From contig JAIXXB010000003.1 in NCBI GenBank assembly GCA_027490955.1, forward strand, positions 1-64,000: a stretch of 64,000 bases of DNA, in the 5' to 3' direction. This DNA comes from Rhodobacter sp. (GTDB lineage: Bacteria; Pseudomonadota; Alphaproteobacteria; Rhodobacterales; Rhodobacteraceae). This document shows, one piece after another, positions 39,537 to 48,009 of this stretch (within the stretch, counting starts at the first letter, position 1; each line of letters starts with the position of its first letter). A model generated the notes under the pieces. It saw only the letters and a program-made list of their open reading frames with translations. It searched no databases and was not told the DNA's origin. Position numbers and translations under genes: made by a program.

Positions 39537-41118
39537 GGATGGCCTCCTTTGCAGTCAGGGCTTTCTGAATCTCGATTTGCAGGCGGCGTTCGGCGGCTTG
39601 CAATGCATGGTCGGGGTCGGTTTCACTGGCATCGTCCAACTCGGCGCGCTGCAGCATCTGATGCGCGCGCCCATCGGCGATCACCAAAATGCGATCGCAC
39701 GCTGTCAGCAGTTCAGAAAGCTCGGATGAAATCACCAAAACTGCTTTGCCTGCTGCGGCAAGGTCACGCACCAGGCGGATGATTTCGGATTTCGATCCAA
39801 TATCGATACCAGCCGTGGGTTCATCCAGAATCAGAATATCGGGGTCTGTGGCCAGCCATTTGCCGATGACAACCTTTTGCTGATTGCCCCCCGACAGGGT
39901 CGAGACAGCATGATCGCGGCTGGCAGTCTTGACCGAGAGGCGTGCGATCATGTCATCGGTGATAGCCGCTGCGCGTGCGCGGTCGAGCAAACCACCTTTG
40001 GTGATGCGCCCCAGAACGGCCATGACCATGTTTTCAGCCACGCTATGGGCGGTGATGATGCCCTGCGTCGCGCGGGCCTCTGGCACAAGGGCAATGCCTT
40101 GGGCAATCGCATCGCTGGGCTGGCTGATATGCACCAATTTCCCCTTGATCCATATCTCGCCCGCCACGGCAGGTTCGATCCCTGCGATAACCCGTGCCAG
40201 CGCCGAGCGGCCAGAGCCGAGCAGCCCCGCAAGGCCCAGCACTTCGCCTTGATGCAGGGTAAAGCTGACATGGTCGGGCTTGTGCGACCCGCAAAGATCT
40301 TTGACCTCTAGCAAGGCCACGCCGCGCCGCGCCGCGCCGCGCGCCACATCGGCCAAGCCTTTTGACTTTTTGCCAACGATATGTTCGATCATCGTATCAA
40401 TGGGCAAATCGGCCGTCGGCGCGGTAATCACATGGCGCCCATCGCGCAAAATCGTGGCGCGGTCGGCAATGCGGGCAATTTCGTCCATGCGGTGGCTGAC
40501 ATAGATAATCGCCACGCCCTTGGCGGCTAGTTTGCGCAAGAACACAAACAGCCGCTCGACATCCGATACGGCAAGGGCGGTGGAAGGTTCGTCCAGTATC
40601 AGCACCCGCGCATCCTGACTGATGGCCTTGGCAATTTCTGTCAATTGCTTTTGCCCTGCGCCCAGATCGCCGACCAAGGCGCGCGGGTTCACCTCGACTT
40701 GCAGCATTTGGAAAATCGCCTCGGCGCGGCGGATCGAATCTTCGTCGTCGATCATACCGCGCCCATCGCGCGCTTCTCGGGTGAGAAACACGTTTTGCGC
40801 CACAGTCAGCGTGGGGATCAGCGACATTTCTTGAAAATTCATCGCCACACCCGCCCTGCGGGCTGCGTCGGGTGTCAGCGCATCCAGCCTTTGACCCGCC
40901 ACTTCGACAGTGCCTGTATCGGGAATATGCACCCCGTTCAGCACCTTTAGGATGGTGGATTTGCCTGCGCCATTGCCGCCCAGCAGGGCATGCACCTCGC
41001 CCGGCAAGACGTCAAAATCCACCCCGTCCAGCGCCCGCACGCCGCCGAAGGATTTGGAAATCCCCCGCATGCGGACGGCGGGAACAGCGCCCAAAGGGGC
41101 CGAGGCGGCGGCGATCAT
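39529..41118 (-). CDS. Sugar ABC transporter ATP-binding protein (RbsA type)
   Basis: A 529-residue tandem ATPase. The first half has Walker A GGNGAGKST and LGAGQKQLTEIAKAI before LILDEPSTAL. The second half has a degenerate P-loop (LLGSGRSALA), as is normal for RbsA proteins, then LSGGNQQKVVIGKWL and LILDEPTAGID. I take ATG 41118, which overlaps the oxidoreductase stop (ATGA); a start five codons upstream (41133) is possible. The gene energises uptake with the permease and the periplasmic binding protein of this operon. Confidence 0.93.
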   Translation of the reverse strand: MIAAASAPLGAVPAVRMRGISKSFGGVRALDGVDFDVLPGEVHALLGGNGAGKSTILKVLNGVHIPDTGTVEVAGQRLDALTPDAARRAGVAMNFQEMSLIPTLTVAQNVFLTREARDGRGMIDDEDSIRRAEAIFQMLQVEVNPRALVGDLGAGQKQLTEIAKAISQDARVLILDEPSTALAVSDVERLFVFLRKLAAKGVAIIYVSHRMDEIARIADRATILRDGRHVITAPTADLPIDTMIEHIVGKKSKGLADVARGAARRGVALLEVKDLCGSHKPDHVSFTLHQGEVLGLAGLLGSGRSALARVIAGIEPAVAGEIWIKGKLVHISQPSDAIAQGIALVPEARATQGIITAHSVAENMVMAVLGRITKGGLLDRARAAAITDDMIARLSVKTASRDHAVSTLSGGNQQKVVIGKWLATDPDILILDEPTAGIDIGSKSEIIRLVRDLAAAGKAVLVISSELSELLTACDRILVIADGRAHQMLQRAELDDASETDPDHALQAAERRLQIEIQKALTAKEAIHG

Positions 41119-42281
41119 CCGACTGTTTCCCATTTGCCCGTCTCGCCCGACCGCAGCATAGCATCAGCCACCAATTCTGTTTGCAATCCATCTGCAAAAT
41201 TTGGGCTGGGCTGCTTGCCCGATGCAATGGCGCTGAAAAAGTCGTAACATTCCACGATCTTCGTTTCAGAATAGCCAATGCCCAAACCTGGAATGGGCCA
41301 CAGCCCGCCCCCATAAGGATGCGCGGGCCCCGTATAAATTGTGCGAAAGCCGCGCAATTCAGCAGGATCATCGGCCAGCATCACCTGCAACTCGTCGCGC
41401 CGTTCATAATTGAAATGGATCGAACCTTTGGTGCCGTGGATTTCTAGCGTGATGTAATTGTTGCGCCCCCATGCGTTGCGCGTCGCCTCAAGGCTGCCAA
41501 CAGCACCGCCTGCAAAGCGCAGCATCGAGATCACCTCATCATCCACATCGACGGCCGCGCGCTCGCCCCCTGCAGATTTTTCCGATGCCCCCAGTTTGTC
41601 AACGCCGCCTTGCTGCATGGGACGGGTTTTCACATAGGTGTGGGTCATAGCGATCACTTCGGCAATGGGGCCAACCAGATAATGGGCCAAATCCACCACA
41701 TGGGTGCCGATATCGCCCACAGTGCCAGACCCTGCGATGCTTTTCTGAAAGCGCCACGACAGCGGGCCATTTTCATCGGCAGACCAGTCTTGCAGATAGG
41801 TGCCGCGAAAGTTCAAAATCTTGCCAATGCGGCCATCGTCGATCAGCTTTTTGGCCAGCGCCACAGCGGGCGTGCGGCGATAGTTAAAGGCGACCATATG
41901 GATAATGCCTGCCGCTGTGGCGGCCTCGGTCATGGCGCGGGCCTCTTCAACAGTGCGCGCCAGCGGCTTTTCGCAAATGATATGTTTGCCTGCCCGCGCC
42001 GCAGCAATGGCGATTTCTGCATGCACATTGTTGGGGGTGCAGATATCGACCACGTCGATATCGGGGCGGTTGATCACCGAACGCCAATCGCTGCTGGCTT
42101 CGTCAAAACCGAAACGGCGGCGGGCCTCTTCGGCGGCTGCATCGGTGATATCAACCACCACCTTGCGGTGCGGGATGGCCGGTGCGGGCCAGAAAAACAT
42201 CGGCATTGACGCATAGGCCATGGCATGTGCCTTACCCATAAACCCGCCGCCAATCATCGCGACATTCATCACTTTGGTCAT
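41115..42281 (-). CDS. Gfo/Idh/MocA-family dehydrogenase
   Basis: A 388-residue NAD(P)-dependent sugar or inositol dehydrogenase. The Rossmann motif is MIGGGFMGKAHAMAY at the N-terminus, followed by DVVDICTPNNVHAEIAIAA, HIICEKPLARTVEEA (catalytic Lys of the EKP motif) and GTVGDIGTHVVDLAHYLVG with the conserved Asp and His. The C-terminal half is the beta-sheet substrate domain. It probably oxidises the sugar brought in by the linked ABC transporter. ATG 42281 (MTKVMNVAMIGG) has a GGAGA site. Confidence 0.92.
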   Translation of the reverse strand: MTKVMNVAMIGGGFMGKAHAMAYASMPMFFWPAPAIPHRKVVVDITDAAAEEARRRFGFDEASSDWRSVINRPDIDVVDICTPNNVHAEIAIAAARAGKHIICEKPLARTVEEARAMTEAATAAGIIHMVAFNYRRTPAVALAKKLIDDGRIGKILNFRGTYLQDWSADENGPLSWRFQKSIAGSGTVGDIGTHVVDLAHYLVGPIAEVIAMTHTYVKTRPMQQGGVDKLGASEKSAGGERAAVDVDDEVISMLRFAGGAVGSLEATRNAWGRNNYITLEIHGTKGSIHFNYERRDELQVMLADDPAELRGFRTIYTGPAHPYGGGLWPIPGLGIGYSETKIVECYDFFSAIASGKQPSPNFADGLQTELVADAMLRSGETGKWETVG

Positions 42282-42355
42282 GTTCGGTCTCCGAAAAAAT
42301 TGGGGTGCACCTTGGGGCGGGGCAAAGGGCATTGCGCCCGCCCAAAGGCTTTGGC

Positions 42356-42382
42356 GCTGCGCGAGGGGCCACCTCGCGCAGC
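42356..42382 (-). other. Intercistronic stem-loop after the binding-protein gene
   Basis: Perfect 11-bp inverted repeat GCTGCGCGAGG/CCTCGCGCAGC with a five-base loop, just past the binding-protein stop and before the dehydrogenase. No U-tract follows. Stem-loops at this place often stabilise the upstream message so that the binding protein is made in excess of the membrane parts. Confidence 0.6.
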
Positions 42383-42387
42383 AGGTT

Positions 42388-43509
42388 TTATTGCATCGAA
42401 GATTTGATGTTTTCGGTCACTTCGGTCGAATAGACCTGCTTCCAAGCGTCGATCAAATTGTCCTGCGAGACGGGCAAGGCAGGCAGAGCGACAAAGGCAG
42501 GTGCCTCTTTGCCCAAAAGGGCATATCCTGCCAACTTGGCCTCGACCACGCCTGCATCATAGGGGCGCTGCGCGCCAAGGCCCTTGATGAAACCGCCCTG
42601 CGCCATGCTGATGGCCACGTTTTCGCCAAGGTCAACTGTGGTGATGATCAGATCATCGCGGCCATTGGCACGCGCGGCCGCCATCACACCTTCGGCAGGC
42701 ACGTCCCAAACAGCCCAGATTCCCTTGATCGAAGGGTTGGATGTCAGCATTGCGCCTGCGGCCTTTTCGGCATCACCCGAAAAATCTGGCCCGCCAATGC
42801 CCTGCTCGTCAACGATCTTGATATTGGGATAATCGCTGGCGATGGTCGCCTTAAAGGCGTCATAGCGCTGCTTGGTCACAAAGAAATCGGCCGCGTGAAA
42901 GACAAGGCCGATGTCGCCGCCGTCTGGCCCAAGAGCTTTGGCCATCAAATGCGCAGCCGCCACGCCATTGCCATAGTTGTCAGCCGAGACAACCGATACG
43001 AAATCTTTACCTGCCACAAAGCCTGCAGGCACGTTATCCATAAACACCAGCTTGGCCCCAGCCTCGCCCGCCGCACGATAGGCAGCGGCAGTGGCGGTTG
43101 GGTCAGTTGGGATCGACACGATAATGTCGGGGGACTGTGCCATGATGGTTTCCAGATCGCTGACCTGCTTTTCAGGCTTAAAGCCCGCATCGGTCACAGC
43201 AATCACTTCGATTCCCATAGCGGTGAATTGGGTCTGCAACCCGTTGATCTGGGCGCGCGACCAGTCATTGCCGCCGTAATGCATGACAATGGCTGCGGTC
43301 GCCGACATCTCTTTGATCTTGGCCAATTCTTCGTCGGTCAGCACAACTGTCGATGGTGCCGTTGGCTCTTCGCCATTGGGGCCTTTGGACAGCACAGTTT
43401 CCTGCAAGGCGGCAAGCGCCGCATCAGGATCAGCAAAGACAGGGCCAGCTAGGCCCAAGACCAGTGCAAATGCAGTGGCCGAACCCAAAAGGGTGCGTTT
43501 GGTCATCAT
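42388..43509 (-). CDS. Periplasmic sugar-binding protein of the ABC transporter
   Basis: A 373-residue protein with a clear signal peptide (MMTKRTLLGSATAFALVLGLAGPVFA, cleaved after about residue 26). The mature part is a type I periplasmic binding fold: IVMHYGGNDWSRAQINGL, PDIIVSIPTDPTAT, VFMDNVPAGFVAG, GIWAVWDVPAEGVMAAAR and TVDLGENVAISMAQGG. It delivers a sugar to the RbsC/RbsA-type transporter encoded downstream. A second, signal-less copy is encoded at 45974-46978. The sugar is not identifiable; linkage to a MocA-type dehydrogenase and an isomerase suggests a polyol, inositol or rare sugar. Confidence 0.93.
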   Translation of the reverse strand: MMTKRTLLGSATAFALVLGLAGPVFADPDAALAALQETVLSKGPNGEEPTAPSTVVLTDEELAKIKEMSATAAIVMHYGGNDWSRAQINGLQTQFTAMGIEVIAVTDAGFKPEKQVSDLETIMAQSPDIIVSIPTDPTATAAAYRAAGEAGAKLVFMDNVPAGFVAGKDFVSVVSADNYGNGVAAAHLMAKALGPDGGDIGLVFHAADFFVTKQRYDAFKATIASDYPNIKIVDEQGIGGPDFSGDAEKAAGAMLTSNPSIKGIWAVWDVPAEGVMAAARANGRDDLIITTVDLGENVAISMAQGGFIKGLGAQRPYDAGVVEAKLAGYALLGKEAPAFVALPALPVSQDNLIDAWKQVYSTEVTENIKSSMQ

Positions 43510-43562
43510 TTTTCTTCCTCCCGAAGAAGATAAGGGGTCGCCCCCGTTAATGGGCCTGCGGT

Positions 43563-44384
43563 TCAGACCGCTTTGGCCCGGTTTAGATACTCCCAGCTGA
43601 TCCGAGCCCCTTCGAATGGGTCGGCCCAGCTATCCAGCTCGGCACAAACCCAGCCAGCAAAACCCACCTCTGTCATTGCTTGCAAAATGGGGTCAGTAGG
43701 CACATCGCCCCGATCAAGCGGGGTGAAGGCGAAAGGCTCTTTCTGAAACCCTTTCAGATGCACATACGAAATGCGCTGCGCGTGATCGCGGATCAATTGC
43801 GCAGGATCGCCGCCGGCTGCGGCCAAATGGGCCGTGTCGGGGCAAAAATCTATCTCGGTCAACTCGAAAATCTTGGCGACTTCGGCTGGCCCTTCGACAA
43901 TGGTGGACAGATGCGGGTGATAATGCGCGCGCAGCGAACGGGCATCGGCAAGCGCCTTGATCCGGTCCAGCGCTGCGCCAAGCTTGTGATAGTCGGTCTC
44001 GCGCACCCCATCAAATCGCTTGGCCCCGCCGCCCACCACCAAATGCGGCGCGTCCAATTCGGCGGCGCGGTCGGCGGCGCGGGTCACGCGGGCCAATTCT
44101 TCGGGCAAAACTTCGTCAAAGATGAAATTTCCGCCCGCATAGGCCGCAACCAGTTCCAGCCCATTATCGGCCAAAAGGCGGCGCATCGCGGCGGCGCTAT
44201 AGTCCAGCAAATTGCCATCAAACACTTCGACGCCCGCATAGCCCGCGGCTGCGATATCGGCAAAAGCGCGATCCATCGCCCCAAATGTCCGATAGCTGAG
44301 TTGAGTGATCGAGGTGACGCCCACGGCATTGCCGCCAAGCTCTCCCCAGCAATTGGCGTGATACGCCAGCTTCCACGCTGCCAT
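43563..44384 (-). CDS. Sugar phosphate isomerase/epimerase (AP-endonuclease-2-like TIM barrel)
   Basis: A 273-residue cytoplasmic TIM-barrel enzyme of the xylose-isomerase-like family, close to IolE and related epimerases. Signatures: AYHANCWGE at the N-terminus, GYAGVEVFDGNLL, the metal-binding HYHPHLSTIVE, and DFCPDTAHLAAAGGDP with Asp/His ligands, then SYVHLKGFQKE. It is the first gene of the minus-strand sugar operon, with GGAGGATTAGGG upstream of its ATG. It probably isomerises or dehydrates the product of the linked dehydrogenase. Confidence 0.85.
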   Translation of the reverse strand: MAAWKLAYHANCWGELGGNAVGVTSITQLSYRTFGAMDRAFADIAAAGYAGVEVFDGNLLDYSAAAMRRLLADNGLELVAAYAGGNFIFDEVLPEELARVTRAADRAAELDAPHLVVGGGAKRFDGVRETDYHKLGAALDRIKALADARSLRAHYHPHLSTIVEGPAEVAKIFELTEIDFCPDTAHLAAAGGDPAQLIRDHAQRISYVHLKGFQKEPFAFTPLDRGDVPTDPILQAMTEVGFAGWVCAELDSWADPFEGARISWEYLNRAKAV

Positions 44385-44603
44385 CCCTAATCCTCCGCTT
44401 TGGGCCTTGGCGGTGCAGCCGCCAGACCCCTCCCTCGCACGACCTCCTCAAGCCGCGAGACTGTGATTACGCCGAGAATCGGTACAGGTCAAGTATATTT
44501 CTGCTTATCTATGCCATCTTATGTTTTTTTTCGACAAAAGTATTTACTTGAACGACCAAACTACCGCAGGTATAAGTGCTAATATCTTGAATAGGAGCCA
44601 GTT
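44385..44603. promoter_or_regulatory. Divergent regulatory region of the sugar locus
   Basis: 219 bp between the isomerase and ROK genes, AT-rich in its centre (44490-44580). It contains the inverted repeat AAGTA-TT-TACTT at 44538-44549. A longer pair also occurs: TCAAGTATAT at 44489-44498 and ATTTACTTGA at 44542-44551, which match in opposite orientation at nine of ten positions, about 53 bp apart centre to centre. These are candidate operators for the ROK-type regulator, controlling both directions. Sites were found by eye only. Confidence 0.5.
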
Positions 44604-45959
44604 TTGCCGCTGTCCGCTGAGAAAGCCGCCGAGGTGACCAGTATCCGCAAAAAGGGTCGTCCGCGCACCAGCGAGACGGCAGCGCCATCGCTTGTCGAGA
44701 TTTTGAACCTGATCCGCAGCGAACGGGCGACCACGCGGCAGGCGTTGGAACGTGAAAGCGAGTTGGGGCGCGCCGTGGTGGCAGATCGGCTGCAACTGCT
44801 CTCGGATCTGGGCCTTGTGGATGAAAGCGAGCTGGGCCATGCCAATGGCGGGCGCGCGCCGCGTCTGGTGCGCTTTGCGGAACGGCGCGGGCTGGTGTTG
44901 GTGGCCACGTTGGATCAAACCGCGATTGGCGTGGGCGTATCCGATTTATCGGGCAATCTGTTGACCGAACACCACGAAGCCGCCGATTTGACCGCCCCCG
45001 CCGCGCAATTGGCCAGCAGGCTATCGACCCTGTTCCAATGGTGTTTGGAACGGCAAAGCACCCCGACTGCGCCTTGGGGCATTTCGCTGTCTGTGCCCGG
45101 CACTGTGCCAACCCTGCGCGATGATCCGTTCATGACAGCGACCCCGCCCGTCCTGCCTGCATGGGAAGATTTTCCGCTGGTTGAAACCCTGACGCGCCAG
45201 TTTGGCGTGCCTGTTTGGATGCGCTCCAGCGTGGAAACCATGACGATGGGAGAGTTGCATGCAGGGTCAGGCCATGGCCTGCGGTCGATGCTGTTCATCA
45301 AAGTTGGGCGTCGCATTGGCGCGGGCATCGTATGTGACGGGCAGTTTTATCGCGGCGCGCAGGGGGCGGCAGGGCTGATCGGCGCGCTGCCTGTGCAGTC
45401 AGACGGGGTCACAGGCACGCTTGATGCTATGGCAGGGTCAGACATGATCCAACGCGAAGGGCGGGCTGCCGCAGAGACGGGCCGCAGTTCGGTTCTGGCC
45501 GATCTTTTGCGGCGCGGCACCGAAATCACCCCTATCGAAGTGTCTCAGGCCGCGCAAATCGGTGATCCAGCCTCGGTGGCGATTTTGTCCAAATCGGGGC
45601 ATTTGATTGGGCAGGTTGTTGCGACATTGGCCAATGCGCTGAACCCTGATTTGATTGTCATGGCTGGCACATTGGCCCAGACCAATGACATTTTGCTGGC
45701 TGGTATCCGCGAGGCGGTCTATGGCGCGTCGCACCCGCTTGTGACACGCGATTTGCGCATCATCCGCTCGCAGATGGGCAGTTCGGCTGGGCTCGTGGGC
45801 GCTGCGCGTGTGGCATCCGAAGCTATCTTTGCGCCCAGTTTTCTGAAAGACTGGATCATTCAGGGCAAGCCCATCTTGCACCCTGATTTCGCCGCGTTTT
45901 GCGCGCGGGTGCAACAGGCCAAAGCCCCGCCCGCAATCGCAGCGCCGCCGTCTGTGTAA
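44604..45959 (+). CDS. ROK-family transcriptional regulator with degenerate sugar-binding site
   Basis: A 451-residue regulator beginning at TTG 44604 after AGGAG. Residues about 28-95 are a winged helix-turn-helix (SLVEILNLIRSERATTRQAL, LGLVDESELGHANGGRAPRL). From about 97 follows a ROK fold (VATLDQTAIGVGVSDLSGNL, WGISLSVPGTVP). Key residues differ from normal NagC/XylR-type ROK proteins: the ND of the NDANAAALGE motif is absent (RSSVETMTMGEL, near 208), GEIGH reads GLIGA (near 255), and no CxCGxxGC zinc motif follows. Kinase activity and classical sugar binding are therefore unlikely. Confidence 0.85.
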   Translation: MPLSAEKAAEVTSIRKKGRPRTSETAAPSLVEILNLIRSERATTRQALERESELGRAVVADRLQLLSDLGLVDESELGHANGGRAPRLVRFAERRGLVLVATLDQTAIGVGVSDLSGNLLTEHHEAADLTAPAAQLASRLSTLFQWCLERQSTPTAPWGISLSVPGTVPTLRDDPFMTATPPVLPAWEDFPLVETLTRQFGVPVWMRSSVETMTMGELHAGSGHGLRSMLFIKVGRRIGAGIVCDGQFYRGAQGAAGLIGALPVQSDGVTGTLDAMAGSDMIQREGRAAAETGRSSVLADLLRRGTEITPIEVSQAAQIGDPASVAILSKSGHLIGQVVATLANALNPDLIVMAGTLAQTNDILLAGIREAVYGASHPLVTRDLRIIRSQMGSSAGLVGAARVASEAIFAPSFLKDWIIQGKPILHPDFAAFCARVQQAKAPPAIAAPPSV

Positions 45960-45973
45960 GAGAGGATCGCACC

Positions 45974-46978
45974 ATGACGATTTCCGGACTTGGCCCCCAT
46001 GGCGAACGCGCAGCGCCCCCCGAACGGGTCAGCCTGCTGCCCGAGGATATTGCCGCCGTCAAGGCCGCCTCTCGCAGGGTGGCAATCGTGCTGCATACGC
46101 TGGACGGCGATTGGACGCGGCTGCAGATTTCTGGCATGCTGGGCGTTTTCGGGGATTGCGGCGTTATCGTCACCGAAGTGGTCGATTGCGGATTTTCGGC
46201 AGATCGGCAAGTGGCCGAACTGGATCGGCTGATTGCAGCGCAGCCCGATGCCATCGTGGCCCTGCCCGTTGCAAATGAACAGGTGGCGGCGGCCTTTCGG
46301 CGGGTTTCGGCGGCAGGCATCCGTTTGGTTTTGTTGGAAAATGTGCCAACGGGCCTTTTGCCCGGCTCGCATTACACAGCGCTTGTGTCATCAGATAACT
46401 TCGGCCTTGGCAGAATGGCGGCCGAGGGGCTTGCCCCGCATTTGGCACAGGGCGCGGCAGTGGGCGTGCTGGGATTTGCCACAGATTTTTACGCCACCAA
46501 TGAACGGGAAATTGCCTTTACCAATTGGATGCAGGCCAATCGGCCTGATCTGCGCACCTATGTCATGCGCTTTGCCGCGGTGGACGAGGCGGCCCATTTG
46601 GGCAAGCGGTTGCTGGATGAAAACCCCCAGATTTCTGCCGTTTTCGTGGTGTGGGACACCCCCGCCATGGCAGTGGCAACCCAATTGAACGAGGCTGACC
46701 GTTCTATTGTGATGGCCACAGTCGATCTGGGCGAAGACGTTGCAATTTCCTTGGCGGCGGGAAAGCCCTTTGTCAATGTCGCAGCCCAGCAACCCTTTAA
46801 ACAGGGTGTGGTCGCAGCGCAGACAACGATCCTTGCGCTTTTGGGCGGCACGATCCCCGCATGGATCGCATTGCCAGGTATTCCCGTAACGCGCGACAAT
46901 GTCGCCGACAGCTTTCAAATCATCTGGCGAAAACCCGCCCCCCGCGCGGTTTTGCACTCGCTTGGCCTGACCAAATAA
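45974..46978 (+). CDS. Cytoplasmic sugar-binding-protein paralogue (no signal peptide)
   Basis: A 334-residue protein with the same type I periplasmic-binding fold as the exported binding protein at 42388-43509, aligned along its whole length (for example AIVLHTLDGDWTRLQI against AIVMHYGGNDWSRAQI, and TVDLGEDVAISLAAGKP against TVDLGENVAISMAQGG). It starts MTISGLGPHGERAAPPERV with no hydrophobic signal, so it should stay in the cytoplasm. No DNA-binding domain is fused. The gene starts 14 bp after the ROK regulator. A role as cytoplasmic sugar sensor for that regulator is my inference. Confidence 0.82.
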   Translation: MTISGLGPHGERAAPPERVSLLPEDIAAVKAASRRVAIVLHTLDGDWTRLQISGMLGVFGDCGVIVTEVVDCGFSADRQVAELDRLIAAQPDAIVALPVANEQVAAAFRRVSAAGIRLVLLENVPTGLLPGSHYTALVSSDNFGLGRMAAEGLAPHLAQGAAVGVLGFATDFYATNEREIAFTNWMQANRPDLRTYVMRFAAVDEAAHLGKRLLDENPQISAVFVVWDTPAMAVATQLNEADRSIVMATVDLGEDVAISLAAGKPFVNVAAQQPFKQGVVAAQTTILALLGGTIPAWIALPGIPVTRDNVADSFQIIWRKPAPRAVLHSLGLTK

Positions 46979-47073
46979 TAAGAAGGCCCGCCTGAGCCTG
47001 CCGCCCGCGCCTGCCGCCTAAGCCTGCCCTTTGGCTGAACTGGCGACTCTTCGGGTAGGCATTCTTGTGCGAT

Positions 47074-47826
47074 TTAGGCGAATTGTTCCACAATCAGCCG
47101 TTCTTCCAGCCCATGGCCCGGATCGAACAGGATGCGGTGCGAAATGCTGGGGTCAGATCGCACTTCGACCATGACCACATCATTCACAGGGCGGCTGTCG
47201 GCATCGGCGCGCACGGGGCGTTTGTCTGCTTCCAAAACGTCAAAACGCACTGTTGCCGCATTGGGCAGCAGCGCGCCGCGCCAACGACGAGGGCGAAAAG
47301 CAGCCATCGGGGTAAGGGCCAGAACATCCGCGCCAATAGGCAAAATCGGCCCATGGGCGGAATAGTTATAGGCGGTTGACCCCGCAGGCGTGGCCAAAAG
47401 CGCGCCGTCACAGATCAGTTCGGGCAGGCGTTCACGCCCATCGACCGAAATGCGCAATTTGGCCGCCTGCGGGCCTGCGCGCAGCAAGGACACTTCGTTG
47501 ATCGCCAGCGCATGATGTTCGCGCCCCTCCCGATCAATGGCGCGCATGGCCAGCGGATGGATCACCGCCTCTTCGGCAGCGGCAAGGCGCGCGGGCAAAT
47601 CTGCCTCGTCATATTCATTCATCAAAAAGCCAACAGTGCCGCAATTCATGCCGTAAATCGGCAGCCCATAGGCCTCGTTCAGCGATTGCAGCATGAACCC
47701 GTCGCCGCCCAAGGCCACAATCACCTCGGCTGCCTTGGGCGCGCATTGGCCATGCTTGGCGGTCAAGGCGGCAAGCTCGCCCTGCGCGGCGGGGCTGGCT
47801 AAAAAGGCTATGCGCGGCTGTGTCAC
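47074..47826 (-). CDS. nadK: NAD kinase
   Basis: Phosphorylates NAD to NADP. The 250-residue protein is of the short type, with GGDG at residues 40-43 (ALGGDGFML), [28 protein letters not shown] and [23 protein letters not shown], all family hallmarks. The start is GTG 47826 with GGGGGA eight bases upstream. It is divergent from glyA; both feed cofactor supply for one-carbon metabolism, but the pairing may be accidental. Confidence 0.94.
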   Translation of the reverse strand: MTQPRIAFLASPAAQGELAALTAKHGQCAPKAAEVIVALGGDGFMLQSLNEAYGLPIYGMNCGTVGFLMNEYDEADLPARLAAAEEAVIHPLAMRAIDREGREHHALAINEVSLLRAGPQAAKLRISVDGRERLPELICDGALLATPAGSTAYNYSAHGPILPIGADVLALTPMAAFRPRRWRGALLPNAATVRFDVLEADKRPVRADADSRPVNDVVMVEVRSDPSISHRILFDPGHGLEERLIVEQFA

Positions 47827-48009
47827 GGTAAATCCCCCATGCGGGCAGTCTTGCCGCGCTTTGCCGCAAACTCAAGCGCAATCGCGCATGGGCAAAGGCG
47901 TGGCGGCGGGGGCTATGAAAATTCTGTCGTTTCCAGCCTTTCCTACACCCCTCCCTTGCCCTACAACCAATAAAACTTTTGACCAAACCCTTTGCAAAGG
48001 AGATGCCCG

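Noticed and set aside
47991-47998. TTTGCAAA before glyA as an ScfR/PccR-type operator
   Set aside because: A single copy that overlaps the Shine-Dalgarno AAAGGAG; probably coincidence, in contrast to the cluster before prpE.
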